Source: Chloroflexota bacterium
GTDB taxonomy: Bacteria > Chloroflexota > Anaerolineae > Aggregatilineales > Phototrophicaceae
Reading direction: 5' to 3'
DNA: 64,000 bases
Assembly (NCBI GenBank): GCA_011523515.1
Contig: WTGO01000113.1
Span: forward strand, 1 to 64,000
The translations under genes and the position numbers were made by a program. Under the pieces are notes generated by a model, which had not been told where the DNA came from, made no database searches, and saw only the letters and a list, made by a program, of their open reading frames with translations. Shown here piece by piece: positions 17,822 to 26,529 of the stretch; within the stretch, counting starts at the first letter, position 1; every line of letters starts with the position of its first letter.

Positions 17822-18718
17822 ATGCCCGTCCTTCGTACGCCCGATGAGCGTTTTCAGCATCTGCCCGACTTTGACTTTGCGCCGCGCTACGTCCAGATCG
17901 GCGATACGCGCATGCATTATCTGGATGAAGGCGCCGGCGCTGAAACCATCCTTTGCTTGCATGGCGAGCCAACCTGGTGCTATCTATACCGCAGTATGAT
18001 CCCGCTGTTGGCGCAGCGCTTCCGCGTTGTCGCGCCCGATATGGTCGGCTTCGGCAAGTCCGACAAATACGCGGCGCAAGAAGATTACAGCTTCCACATG
18101 CACTACGACAAGCTGCTCGCTCTGATTCAAGCGCTGGACTTGCGCAATCTGACGCTGGTTTGCCAAGATTGGGGCGGTCTGCTGGGGTTGACCATCGCCG
18201 CCAATCACAGCGAACGCTTCGCGCGCTTGGTCGTGCTCAATACCTTCCTGCCGACCGGAGAAGACAAAATCAGCGACGCCTTCTTGCAATGGCGGGCTTT
18301 CAGCCAGAAGGTCGGCACGCGCATGCAGGTCGGGCGGCTGATCGCGCAGACCGTCACACATTACGCGCTGCCGGACGACATCATCGCCGCTTACGACGCG
18401 CCCTACCCTGACGACAGCTACAAAGCGGGCGCCGCTGTTTTCCCGTCGCTGGCGCCGATATCTCCGGATATGCCGGGCGCGTTGGAGATGAAAGCGGCCC
18501 GGCGCAAATTGTCGCAGTGGCGCAAGCCGGTGCAAGTCATGTTCAGCGATGGCGACCCCATCCTGGGCGGCGCTGCCAAGTTCTTTCGCCATCTCTTCCC
18601 AACCGCCGCCGATCAGCCGGAAATCACAATCCGTGGCGCCGGGCACTTCCTGCAAGAAGAAAAAGGCGCTGAAATCGCTGCCGAAGTCATCGCCTTTATA
18701 GAGCGCACGCCAGGGTAA
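17822..18718 (+). CDS. Haloalkane dehalogenase-like alpha/beta hydrolase
   Basis: A 298-aa alpha/beta hydrolase. The oxyanion region is LCLHGEPTWCYLYRSM, as in haloalkane dehalogenases of subfamily I. The nucleophile is Asp116 in LVCQDWGGLLG, followed by the Trp that helps bind halide in this family; a second candidate halide Trp is in FLQWRAFSQKV of the cap. The acid is probably Asp245 (FSDGDPILGG) and the base His275 (GAGHFLQEE). The substrate is unknown, and some family members are not dehalogenases. A GGGAG Shine-Dalgarno lies just before the ATG. deoC begins 6 bp downstream, so the two are likely co-transcribed. Confidence 0.87.
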   Translation: MPVLRTPDERFQHLPDFDFAPRYVQIGDTRMHYLDEGAGAETILCLHGEPTWCYLYRSMIPLLAQRFRVVAPDMVGFGKSDKYAAQEDYSFHMHYDKLLALIQALDLRNLTLVCQDWGGLLGLTIAANHSERFARLVVLNTFLPTGEDKISDAFLQWRAFSQKVGTRMQVGRLIAQTVTHYALPDDIIAAYDAPYPDDSYKAGAAVFPSLAPISPDMPGALEMKAARRKLSQWRKPVQVMFSDGDPILGGAAKFFRHLFPTAADQPEITIRGAGHFLQEEKGAEIAAEVIAFIERTPG

Positions 18719-18724
18719 CAGCCT

Positions 18725-19687
18725 ATGTCTACAGTTAATCACAAACGCAATCCTGGCATGCCGCTGGACTTGGGCTGGGTGCGAGCGACCACGGTCAACT
18801 TGAGCGCGACGCAGCGCCGTACGCAGACCCTGGGGTCACGCCGCAGCGTCAAGCGAGACTGGCAAGCGGCCTGGCTGCTGCGGGCGATTACCATGATTGA
18901 CCTGACCACGCTGGCCGGCGACGATACGCCCGGCAAAGTGAAGCGCATGTGCGCCAAGGCGCGCCAGCCCCTGCGCCAAGACTTAATCGATACCCTCGAC
19001 ATCGGCAGCCTGCGCCTGACCGTCGGCGCGGTCTGCGTTTACCATCAGCGCGTCGGGGACGCCCTGGCAGCGTTGAGCGGCAGCGGCATCCCCGTGGCCG
19101 CTGTCTCCACCGGATTCCCGGCCGGGCTCAGCCCCTTTGCGCAGCGAATCGAGGAAATCCATCAGTCGGTTGAGGCGGGCGCGCAAGAGATCGACATCGT
19201 GATCTCGCGCGAGCACGTGCTGCGTGGCAATTGGCGCGCTCTCTATGACGAAGTCTGCGAGATGCGCCGTGCTTGCGGCGACGCTCATATCAAGACGATT
19301 CTGGCGACCGGCGAGCTGGGCACGCTATGGAATGTGGCGAGGGCCAGCAAGGTTTGCATGATGGCGGGCGCCGATTTCATCAAGACGAGCACCGGCAAGG
19401 AGCCAGTGAATGCCACGCTGGATGTCGGGCTCACGATGGCGCGGGAGATCCGCGCCTATGAAGCGCTGACCGGCTACCGCATCGGTTTCAAGCCGGCCGG
19501 CGGTATCCGCAGCGCCAAAGACGCGCTCAATTGGCTCATCCTCATCAAAGAAGAGTTGGGCGACGCCTGGCTCAACAATCATTTATTCAGATTCGGAGCC
19601 TCCGGACTTCTGACCGATATCGAGCGGCAGCTTTCTCACCACATAACCGGTCGCTACGCCGCCGTTCATCATATGCCGATGGCTTGA
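18725..19687 (+). CDS. deoC: Deoxyribose-phosphate aldolase, long eukaryote-like form
   Basis: A 320-aa class I aldolase that cleaves 2-deoxyribose 5-phosphate to acetaldehyde and glyceraldehyde 3-phosphate. The Schiff-base lysine is Lys220 in ADFIKTSTGKEPVNAT, and FKPAGGIRSAKDAL carries the second lysine. It has a roughly 60-residue N-terminal extension (with RRSVKRDWQAAWLLRAI) and a C-terminal tail (HHITGRYAAVHHMPM) that short bacterial DeoC lack. Both resemble, from memory, the animal DERA form. It lies directly downstream of the dehalogenase-like gene. Confidence 0.95.
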   Translation: MSTVNHKRNPGMPLDLGWVRATTVNLSATQRRTQTLGSRRSVKRDWQAAWLLRAITMIDLTTLAGDDTPGKVKRMCAKARQPLRQDLIDTLDIGSLRLTVGAVCVYHQRVGDALAALSGSGIPVAAVSTGFPAGLSPFAQRIEEIHQSVEAGAQEIDIVISREHVLRGNWRALYDEVCEMRRACGDAHIKTILATGELGTLWNVARASKVCMMAGADFIKTSTGKEPVNATLDVGLTMAREIRAYEALTGYRIGFKPAGGIRSAKDALNWLILIKEELGDAWLNNHLFRFGASGLLTDIERQLSHHITGRYAAVHHMPMA

Positions 19688-19700
19688 GCGCGTCCCGCTT

Positions 19701-19729
19701 TTGCGCAATTGCATCTGCAAAACTATACT
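19701..19729 (+). promoter_or_regulatory. Candidate sigma-70 promoter of the PucR gene
   Basis: TTGCGC (19701-19706) and TATACT (19724-19729) are separated by 17 bases, 40 bases upstream of the ATG at 19769. The -35 matches the consensus moderately and the -10 well. Confidence 0.45.
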
Positions 19730-19768
19730 TTTGAGCAGTATCCGGCTCAGGCTACCGAGCGGTCGCCT

Positions 19769-21394
19769 ATGTTGACGCTGAATGAAGCGCTTCAACTCCC
19801 AATCTTGGAGAATGCCCGTATCGTCGCCGGCGGCGGCGGCGCCGAGCGTCCCATTCGCTGGGTGTATACCGTCAGCGTGCCAAACGCGGCCGAGTGGCTG
19901 CATGGCGGCGAACTCGTATTGACCACCGTCTACAACATGCCGGACGAGCCCGCCGCGCAATGCGAGTTTCTACGTCAGCTGGCGGCCAAGGGCATCGTCG
20001 CCGTGGTGATCACCATCGGCATGCTGGTTGACGAGATTCCCGATTATCTGCGCGCAATCGGCGATGAGCTGGACCTTCCGCTGGTTGAGCTGCCCTATCA
20101 GACGCGCTTTGTCGACATCGCCAAGGTAATCAACGAGCGCATCGCCGAAGAGAGCCTGGACACCATCAGTCGCGCGCTCTCGATACAGCAGCGTCTGTCG
20201 CGCCTGGTGCTGGAAGGCGGCGGATTTGCCGAGCTCGCCAATATGCTCGCCGATCAAGTCGGGCACTCGATCAGCATCGAAAACGACCGCTTTGAAGCCA
20301 TCGCCAACAAGAATATCGCCGCGGTGGATTCAGCCAGGCGCTATACGATCGAACACGGGCGGACCAATCCCAAACTGATTGAAGCGCTCGAAGTGGAGTA
20401 TCTGCCGCGAATCCGCGATACGCTCCGGCCAGCGCAGCTGCCGGTGATGCCGGCGCTGGGGCTGGAGATGGAGCGGCTGCTGGCGCCGATTGTCGTCCAC
20501 GGCGAGATCTACGGCTATATGTGGATTATCGCTGATGTGCACGCGCTATCCCCCCTCGACATGATGGCCATCGAGATCGGCGCTACCGTGGCCGCCCTGC
20601 TGATGCTCTACCAGAAATCCCTGCAGGCCGCCGAAGCATCTGTCAAGGGCAGCATGATGGCGCAGCTCATCGAAGGCAGCGGCGGCGGGCAAACGATCTT
20701 GCGGGATCAATCGCTGCGCTACGGCGTCGATCTGCGCCAGCCCTGGCGCATGCTGCTGGTCAATATCAGCCGAGGCCAAGCGCCGGCATCGAACCGCGCC
20801 TATCGGACCATCAACGCGGTGTTGACCCAGCGCGAATCGCAGGCCGTTGCGGCGCAATTTGCCGGTCAGGTCGTCATTCTGGCGCAATCGGACGAGGCGA
20901 TTCAGCCGATGGTCCAAGCACTGCAGGATCAGCTGGAGAATGGCGATGCCCGCCTCAAGATCGCGGTTGGCAGCGTATTCACTGGCATGGATCAAGTGGG
21001 CGCGGCGCATCAGCAGTGCAACGAAGTCCTTGACATCGCCCAACGCACCGCCAGCGAGCGCTCCGTGCTCGAATTTGATGAGCTGGGTTATATTCATACA
21101 CTGTATCATGCGGGCCCGGGCAGCTTGGCGCAGAATGCCCAAGCACCGGTCTTGCGCAAGCTGCTGGACGAGCGCCATGCGGACCTGTTTATCACCCTGG
21201 AAACTTATCTGGATGCCGGCGGCAACAGCGTTCAGACGGCCGAGTCCCTGCATATTCACCGCAGCACGCTAAACTACCGTCTGGCGCGCATCAAGGAGAT
21301 TTGCGATGTCGACTTGTCAGCGCCGGCCACGCGCCTTAACCTGCAGATTGCCTTAAAGTTGATGCGCCTTTTCGATGACGTGGAAGCCGATTAG
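19769..21394 (+). CDS. PucR family transcriptional regulator
   Basis: A 541-aa protein starting at MLTLNEALQLPILENARIVA. Residues 1-125 are the PucR N-terminal domain, which in this family senses purine-type or other small ligands. The middle part is a GAF-like/GGDEF-like region, and the C-terminus carries the CdaR/PucR helix-turn-helix (QTAESLHIHRSTLNYRLARI). The ORF is open to 19709 but that start lies inside the predicted promoter. It sits behind deoC and could regulate deoxynucleoside or purine use, but this is inference from position. Its stop overlaps that of acpS by 4 bases. Confidence 0.92.
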   Translation: MLTLNEALQLPILENARIVAGGGGAERPIRWVYTVSVPNAAEWLHGGELVLTTVYNMPDEPAAQCEFLRQLAAKGIVAVVITIGMLVDEIPDYLRAIGDELDLPLVELPYQTRFVDIAKVINERIAEESLDTISRALSIQQRLSRLVLEGGGFAELANMLADQVGHSISIENDRFEAIANKNIAAVDSARRYTIEHGRTNPKLIEALEVEYLPRIRDTLRPAQLPVMPALGLEMERLLAPIVVHGEIYGYMWIIADVHALSPLDMMAIEIGATVAALLMLYQKSLQAAEASVKGSMMAQLIEGSGGGQTILRDQSLRYGVDLRQPWRMLLVNISRGQAPASNRAYRTINAVLTQRESQAVAAQFAGQVVILAQSDEAIQPMVQALQDQLENGDARLKIAVGSVFTGMDQVGAAHQQCNEVLDIAQRTASERSVLEFDELGYIHTLYHAGPGSLAQNAQAPVLRKLLDERHADLFITLETYLDAGGNSVQTAESLHIHRSTLNYRLARIKEICDVDLSAPATRLNLQIALKLMRLFDDVEAD

Positions 21395-21789
21395 GAGCCG
21401 TGAAGCGCGACGGCGACGGCGATTGCCAGCGATTTCGTATGCGACAAGCTGACGTCCCATTCGGTCAGCTGCAAACTCGCCGCGAGCGCAGCGGCCTTGC
21501 CGTGTAATGTCAGCGTCGGTCGGCGGCGTTCGCCGTCCGTGCGAATCTCAATTTCAACCCAGCTGATGTCGCCGATGCCGGTGCCCAAGGCTTTGGCGAC
21601 GGCTTCTTTGGCGGCGAAACGGGCTGCCAGCCGAACCGGATTGTCCGCGCAGTCTTTGCGTTCGCCGGCGGTGAAGAAGCGCTCGAGAAAGCGTTCGCCG
21701 AAGCGCTCTACTCCCGCGGCGATGCGCTCGCATTCGATCATATCTGTTCCACAGCGAATCAAGAGCCGCCCCTCGACTGACATGCCCAT
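21391..21789 (-). CDS. acpS: Holo-[acyl-carrier-protein] synthase
   Basis: A 132-aa phosphopantetheinyl transferase. It has the metal-binding N-terminal motif (GTDMIECERI, with the family Asp) and the central RFAAKEAVAKALGTGIG with the catalytic Glu and Lys, and the C-terminal SLSHTKSLAIAVAVA. It attaches the 4'-phosphopantetheine arm of CoA to acyl carrier protein. Two starts are possible, at 21789 and 21783. Convergent with the PucR gene. Confidence 0.95.
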   Translation of the reverse strand: MGMSVEGRLLIRCGTDMIECERIAAGVERFGERFLERFFTAGERKDCADNPVRLAARFAAKEAVAKALGTGIGDISWVEIEIRTDGERRRPTLTLHGKAAALAASLQLTEWDVSLSHTKSLAIAVAVALHGS

Positions 21790-21935
21790 CCGGTCGGCGT
21801 GATAGCGATACTACCCCCGCGCGCCCATTGATTCAATAGCAGCGCCGCGTCAAGCGAGCGTAGGCGAATCGCAGCCCGGCGTCAGGTGAAACTCCAATAT
21901 CATGCAGGGTAGCAAGATGCGCTTGGAGGACGGTG

Positions 21936-23357
21936 ATGTTCCGGAAAATAACCTTTCGCTTTGCGCTTTTCAGCACGCTGCTGAATTTCATGCTTCTCGC
22001 GCCGCCCGCCGCGCTGGCCCGAGAAATCCGCGTCGACGCAGAGTGCAGCCTGCATGACGCCATCACGTTGACGGAGCCGTTGCCGGCCGTCACGACTGAC
22101 TTGACCATCGACGGCCGCGGCCATCAAATCAGTGGAGACAAGCTGCATCAGGTGTTCTTGGTCTACAATCATGAACTGGCAATCAGCAACTTGCATATCA
22201 TCGACGGCTTCAGCGAAGAGCACGGCGGCGCGCTCTACTCCGAGGCTAGAGAAGGGACATTTACCCGCGTAACATTCATGCAAAACCAAGCGCTTAATGG
22301 TGGCGGCATCTTTACTCGGAAACCAGATGCGATTTCGCTGCGCAACAGTATTATCGCCGGCAGCAGCGGCGGCGAGAAAGCCTCGCCATCAATCGCGCCG
22401 ACCCGGATTACTGCCTGGAAACAGACCAGCAGGGTACGCCGCGTCCGCAAGGCGAGGACTGTGACATCGGCGCCTTTGAAGCGGCCGACTGGGTGGACGG
22501 CGGATATGACTTTCGCAGGCGCGGGGCCGTCATCAGCGCGGACATGAGACGTGCAGCCTGGCCGATGCGATTACCTCAACCGCGACGAGGCCACCGGTGG
22601 CTGCAGCGCCGGCGATGGGCAGGACACCATTCGCCTCAGCGCTGACCTCACGCTTGCGGACATCGTGCCCGACGTCACTAGCCTACACACGCTTCCCAAT
22701 CCCTTGCCCAACATCACTAGCGACATTGTGATTGAAGGTGAGAATCGCCGTTCGGATGCAGATGGGAATATTGCCTTTACCGTCAAGTTTGGGGATCTAA
22801 CGATCAATAATCTTAGGCTGACAAACGCAGCCTCAAACGCATTCAGAGACTTCGACGGCGGTGCAATAATTCTCCGCTATGGCAGACTGGAAATAAACAG
22901 CTCCAGTTTCACGAACAACTGGGCGATGAATGGAGCGGTAATTTACAATTATGACAGCGACATTGAGATCCGCAACAGCGTTATCGCTGACAACCTGGCC
23001 GGGGAGCGTGGCGCTGCGCTCTAAATGTATGGCGGCAGCACCTCCATTTCCGATAGCATCATCTCACAAAACGAAGCGTTGGGCGGCGGCGGCGCAAGCT
23101 ATGGTCTCGACTCGGCGGTGAGCATAATCAGCAGCGTTATAAACGAAAATCGCACTGAGGGAGAAGGTGGCGCAATATTGGTCAACGGGCACGTCGATCT
23201 AAAAGACACGTCCCTGCAACGCAACGTGGGCGCGAAAGGCGGGGCGCTGGCGGGACGGGGCTATTCCAGCTTCGATCTGGATAACGTCGACTTCGTAAAC
23301 AACATGGCCGAAGAATGCCCGAAGGAATACGACGAAATCGAAATGCGCTGCCGGTGA
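21936..23357 (+). pseudogene. Broken CSLREA-type right-handed beta-helix secreted protein
   Basis: The ATG at 21936 follows GGAGG by six bases and opens a signal peptide (FALFSTLLNFMLLAPPAALA) and a CSLREA-like motif (VDAECSLHDAITLT) with beta-helix repeats. Near 22378 the frame shifts: another frame carries the typical closing segment CLETDQQGTPRPQGEDCDIG. A second CSLADAI motif (about 22557) is shifted against the following NRDEATGGCSAGDGQDTI at about 22575. The first frame resumes and is cut by an in-frame TAA at 23022-23024 followed immediately by ATG. With these lesions it is most likely a decaying gene; sequencing error is the alternative. Confidence 0.8.
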
Positions 23358-23505
23358 CGCGCCTGCCGGCAGACCAGTCCAATCTTGGTGGTCGCCCGCG
23401 CAAAGTTTCTGTTCGGTTCACAAGGTTTCGCAATGTCTGCTAGCGCAATATTACGTTGTCGGCGATAATTGTTGCGTATATCCATAAAAACTTGCCGAGG
23501 CATCA

Positions 23506-24102
23506 ATGGTCACGCGCTTGACATTGCTATTATGCATCGTTCTTCTCGCGACCTTCGCCAGCGCCTGCCAAAGCGCTGAAACAGTCGCGCCTGAGCCGAC
23601 GCCGACGCAGTGGCAGCGAGTCACGTTTTTCGCCACATTGCTCCAGCCCGGCTTCGCCATCAACGTGCCGGCCGACTGGCGCTACGAGGTGAGCGACACC
23701 GGCATTATCATGTTTAATTATCCGCGCTTGCTCAATCTGCAGGATGACGGCACGGAAATGCTCCAGGGCTCGGTCGTCGCCAATTTGACGATGCTTTCGG
23801 CTGCCGATGCGCAGCGTTTGGGCGCGCGCAACGCGGCCAGCATCATCGACGCCTTCATCGGCGCTGCGGCCGATGACGCCTTGGGCCCGCAATACCGCGA
23901 CGTCGAAACGATTGAGATCAATGGCGGCGACAGCGCGCAGTCCTACGTCAGCGTCGGCGGCAGCGACAGCGTGCTGCTGGCGGTCGAGCTGTCCGGCAAT
24001 TATGTCCTGGCCATCATCGTCGCGCCGGAAGGCGAGTTGCAGCGCAAATCTGAACTGCTCGATCAGATTTTCGACTCGATTGAATTGCGCGTCTCGAACT
24101 GA
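23506..24102 (+). CDS. Small lipoprotein of unknown function
   Basis: A 198-aa protein with a lipoprotein signal (LLLCIVLLATFASAC, lipobox Cys at residue 21), a short Pro/Thr stretch and a compact domain starting VTFFATLLQPGFAINVPADW. This domain, of a kind seen on other Chloroflexota lipoproteins, has no function I can name. A similar NVPADW/FDYPSSW-type start of the mature domain is found in the lipoprotein at 28394-28810, so the two may be distant relatives. GAGG lies seven bases before the ATG. Confidence 0.8.
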   Translation: MVTRLTLLLCIVLLATFASACQSAETVAPEPTPTQWQRVTFFATLLQPGFAINVPADWRYEVSDTGIIMFNYPRLLNLQDDGTEMLQGSVVANLTMLSAADAQRLGARNAASIIDAFIGAAADDALGPQYRDVETIEINGGDSAQSYVSVGGSDSVLLAVELSGNYVLAIIVAPEGELQRKSELLDQIFDSIELRVSN

Positions 24103-24204
24103 CTCCGCGCGGCGGAACTCACTGGGTTCACTGATGAAAATGCGCTGCCCCGCCCGCAACCAGCGCCGCGTCGCAACTTTATCGCCTGTCGAAATGGGGA
24201 ATAA

Positions 24205-24879
24205 GTGGCGAGCCTGAAGTTTCGTCTGCGACAGCGCTACTGGCGCTGGACCGCGCCGCGCAAGATCGGGCATTATTTGGCGGCGGCCAGTGCGGCCAAG
24301 CTGCAAATCGGCAGCGGTCACAATCTGTTGCCTGGCTGGCTGAATACCACCCTTTATCCCTTTGAACCCGGGTCCGTGTATCTTGACGCCAGCCATCCCT
24401 TTCCTATTCCTGCCGAGTCGCTGGACTATATTTTCAGCGAGCACGTCATCGAGCACCTCGAGTTCGACCAGGCGGCGCTGATGCTCGGCGAGTGCTTCCG
24501 GACGCTCAGCGCCGGCGGGCGCATCCGGCTGGCCACACCCGACCTGCAGCAAATCATCGCCCTGTATACCCAGCCCGAGGCAGACGCTCAGCAAGCATAC
24601 ATCCGCTGGGTCATGGACCGATTTCGTCCGCAAATCGGCGAATACAATCCCGCGCACGTCATCAATCATTCCTTCCACGGCTGGCGCCATAAATTCATCT
24701 ACGATCAGGCCACGCTGTCAGCCGCAATGGAAAGGGCCGGCTTCTGTGATATCGAGCGCCTGGAACCCGGCGTCAGCGCGGACGAGCAGCTGCGCGGCAT
24801 TGAGCAGCATGGCGATTATGTCGGCAGTGACGCCGCTATGCGCTACGAAACCATGGTCTTCGAAGCAACTAAACCGTGA
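24205..24879 (+). CDS. Class I SAM-dependent methyltransferase
   Basis: A 224-aa protein starting at a GTG preceded by GGGGA. It has a SAM-binding glycine loop (LQIGSGHNLLPGWLNTTL), the acidic residue of the second strand (VYLDASHPFPI) and the methyltransferase-11-type motif (SLDYIFSEHVIEHLEF; LSAGGRIRLATPDLQ). The substrate is unknown; similar proteins often act near sugar or lipid glycosylation genes, but no such gene is next to it. Confidence 0.87.
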   Translation: MASLKFRLRQRYWRWTAPRKIGHYLAAASAAKLQIGSGHNLLPGWLNTTLYPFEPGSVYLDASHPFPIPAESLDYIFSEHVIEHLEFDQAALMLGECFRTLSAGGRIRLATPDLQQIIALYTQPEADAQQAYIRWVMDRFRPQIGEYNPAHVINHSFHGWRHKFIYDQATLSAAMERAGFCDIERLEPGVSADEQLRGIEQHGDYVGSDAAMRYETMVFEATKP

Positions 24880-24970
24880 CCCGGTCGCGGCGCCAGAATT
24901 AGCTGTGCAAATTCGACGGTTTTTCGGCTAAACTACTGCTCTTGACGCAGGTTAATGAGGGTGCGCGCTT

Positions 24971-25276
24971 ATGCCAGTATATACCTATCGTCGTGAGGAC
25001 GGCACAACCTTCGACATGCGACAGAAGTTCGGCGACCGACCGCTGCAAGCATGTCCCACAACCGGTCAAATCGTCAATCGGGTCATCCAGCCGGCCGGCA
25101 TCATATTTAAAGGCAGCGGCTTCTACGTCAATGACAACAACAAAGCCAAGAATCCCGCCAAACCAGCCGCCAATAACGAAAATGGCAAGAGCGCTGAGAC
25201 GAAAACAGAAACCAAGCCAGAAGGCAAGGCCGAGACCAAGAGCGAAAAACGAGAATCGGCGCCGGCCGCCAACTGA
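24971..25276 (+). CDS. FmdB-type zinc-ribbon protein with degraded cysteine motifs
   Basis: A 101-aa protein. The first 55 residues follow the FmdB zinc-ribbon pattern (MPVYTYRREDGTTFDMRQKF; IQPAGIIFKGSGFYVND), but where the family has two CxxC knuckles this one has RREDG and CPTTG, leaving a single Cys. The tail (about residues 58-101) is a charged, Lys/Glu/Thr-rich low-complexity stretch. The zinc site has therefore probably been lost. Function unknown. It is preceded by GAGGGTG and followed, 24 bp later, by the SixA-nitroreductase gene. Confidence 0.8.
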   Translation: MPVYTYRREDGTTFDMRQKFGDRPLQACPTTGQIVNRVIQPAGIIFKGSGFYVNDNNKAKNPAKPAANNENGKSAETKTETKPEGKAETKSEKRESAPAAN

Positions 25277-25300
25277 GCGAAACCTGATCGGATCCTGACC

Positions 25301-26416
25301 ATGAAACTGTACTTCGTACGCCATGGCATCGCCGAAGACATGGCGGATAGCGATTTCACCCGCGAATTGACGCCGCGCGGACGGCGACGGGTGGCGCAAT
25401 CCGCGCAGGTCATGCGGCGGCTCGGGCTACGGCCCCAGCGAATTTATAGCAGTCCGCGCCTGCGCTCCCGACAGACCGCGGAAGTCATCGCCGCGGCCCT
25501 GGATCGTCCGGCGACCTTGGCGGACGAAGTCAACTTCGGCTTTGATCTTGATGATATCAGCAGCCTAACCAGGGGCCTGGGCCACGACGCCGAAGTCATG
25601 TTTGTCGGTCACAATCCCGATATGAGCCGGGTCGTCCATCAGCTGACCGGCGTAAACGTATCGATGAAGAAGGGCGGCCTGGCGCGCGTGGACGTATACG
25701 ACGGCATAGCCGCGCAGGGTGAACTCGTCTGGCTGATCGCGCCCAAGGTGTTTGACGCGCTGGCTGAATATGACGCGCCTGTACTGGCCGTGTCCGCGCT
25801 ACCTACGCCGCCGCAGAAACTGCCGGAGACGCCGCACACGCTCCAGCGTCTGATCCAGAATCGCTGGAGTCCGGTGGGATTTGACCGCGAACGAAGCATC
25901 GACAGCGCCACGCTGCTCAGCATTCTGGAAGCGGGACGCTGGGCGGCCTCATCCAGCAATTTGCAGCCCTGGCGTTTCATCGTCGCGCCCAAAGAAAACC
26001 AGGCGGAGTTTCAGAAGCTGCTGTCGGTCATCAGAGAGGGCAACCAGCCCTGGGCGCAGCACGCCGCTGTGCTGATGATCGCCGTCGCGCATAAGTTTCG
26101 GGGGCCGGGTGTGGCCAACCGACATGCCGGTTACGACTTGGGGCAAGCAATCGCGCAAATGGCGCTGCAGGCGCTCGACCATGGCGTCTATGTACATCAG
26201 ATGGGTGGTTTCTACCCCGACAAAGCTCGCGAAGTTTATAAAATCCCCGACGAATTTGAACCTTACACGGCTGTCGCCATGGCTTATCGCACGTCCGACC
26301 TCGACCATCTAAGCGATGGTCACCGCCAGCGTGAGACCTCGCAGCGCGAGCGTCACAGCCTGGCCGATCTGGTCTTCAGCGGCGCATGGGCGCGGCCGGC
26401 CGATTTTCTCCCCTAG
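25301..26416 (+). CDS. SixA phosphohistidine phosphatase fused to a nitroreductase
   Basis: A 371-aa two-domain protein in one uninterrupted frame. Residues 1 to about 160 are SixA-like: the RHG catalytic motif (LYFVRHGIAEDMADSD), SSPRLRSRQTAEVI and FVGHNPDMSRVVHQL. Residues about 175-350 are nitroreductase-like: the FMN-binding SILEAGRWAASSSNLQPWRF, AHKFRGPGVANRHAGYDLGQ and AVAMAYR. SixA acts on phosphohistidine and nitroreductases use FMN and NAD(P)H, so the pair is unusual. No stop or frame change separates them. Confidence 0.88.
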   Translation: MKLYFVRHGIAEDMADSDFTRELTPRGRRRVAQSAQVMRRLGLRPQRIYSSPRLRSRQTAEVIAAALDRPATLADEVNFGFDLDDISSLTRGLGHDAEVMFVGHNPDMSRVVHQLTGVNVSMKKGGLARVDVYDGIAAQGELVWLIAPKVFDALAEYDAPVLAVSALPTPPQKLPETPHTLQRLIQNRWSPVGFDRERSIDSATLLSILEAGRWAASSSNLQPWRFIVAPKENQAEFQKLLSVIREGNQPWAQHAAVLMIAVAHKFRGPGVANRHAGYDLGQAIAQMALQALDHGVYVHQMGGFYPDKAREVYKIPDEFEPYTAVAMAYRTSDLDHLSDGHRQRETSQRERHSLADLVFSGAWARPADFLP

Positions 26417-26529
26417 GGCCTTGGGCTTGGCTCGGCAGGCACAGTTATGACTTCAGAGCCTTCAATCAGAATTTGATACATAGATGCGCAGGCGGCAATG
26501 ACGCAGGTACACGCCCTTGAGTGCAAACC

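Noticed and set aside
26417-26529. A purine riboswitch before guaA.
   Set aside because: No pair of conserved loops or the expected stem pattern in the 113-bp gap.
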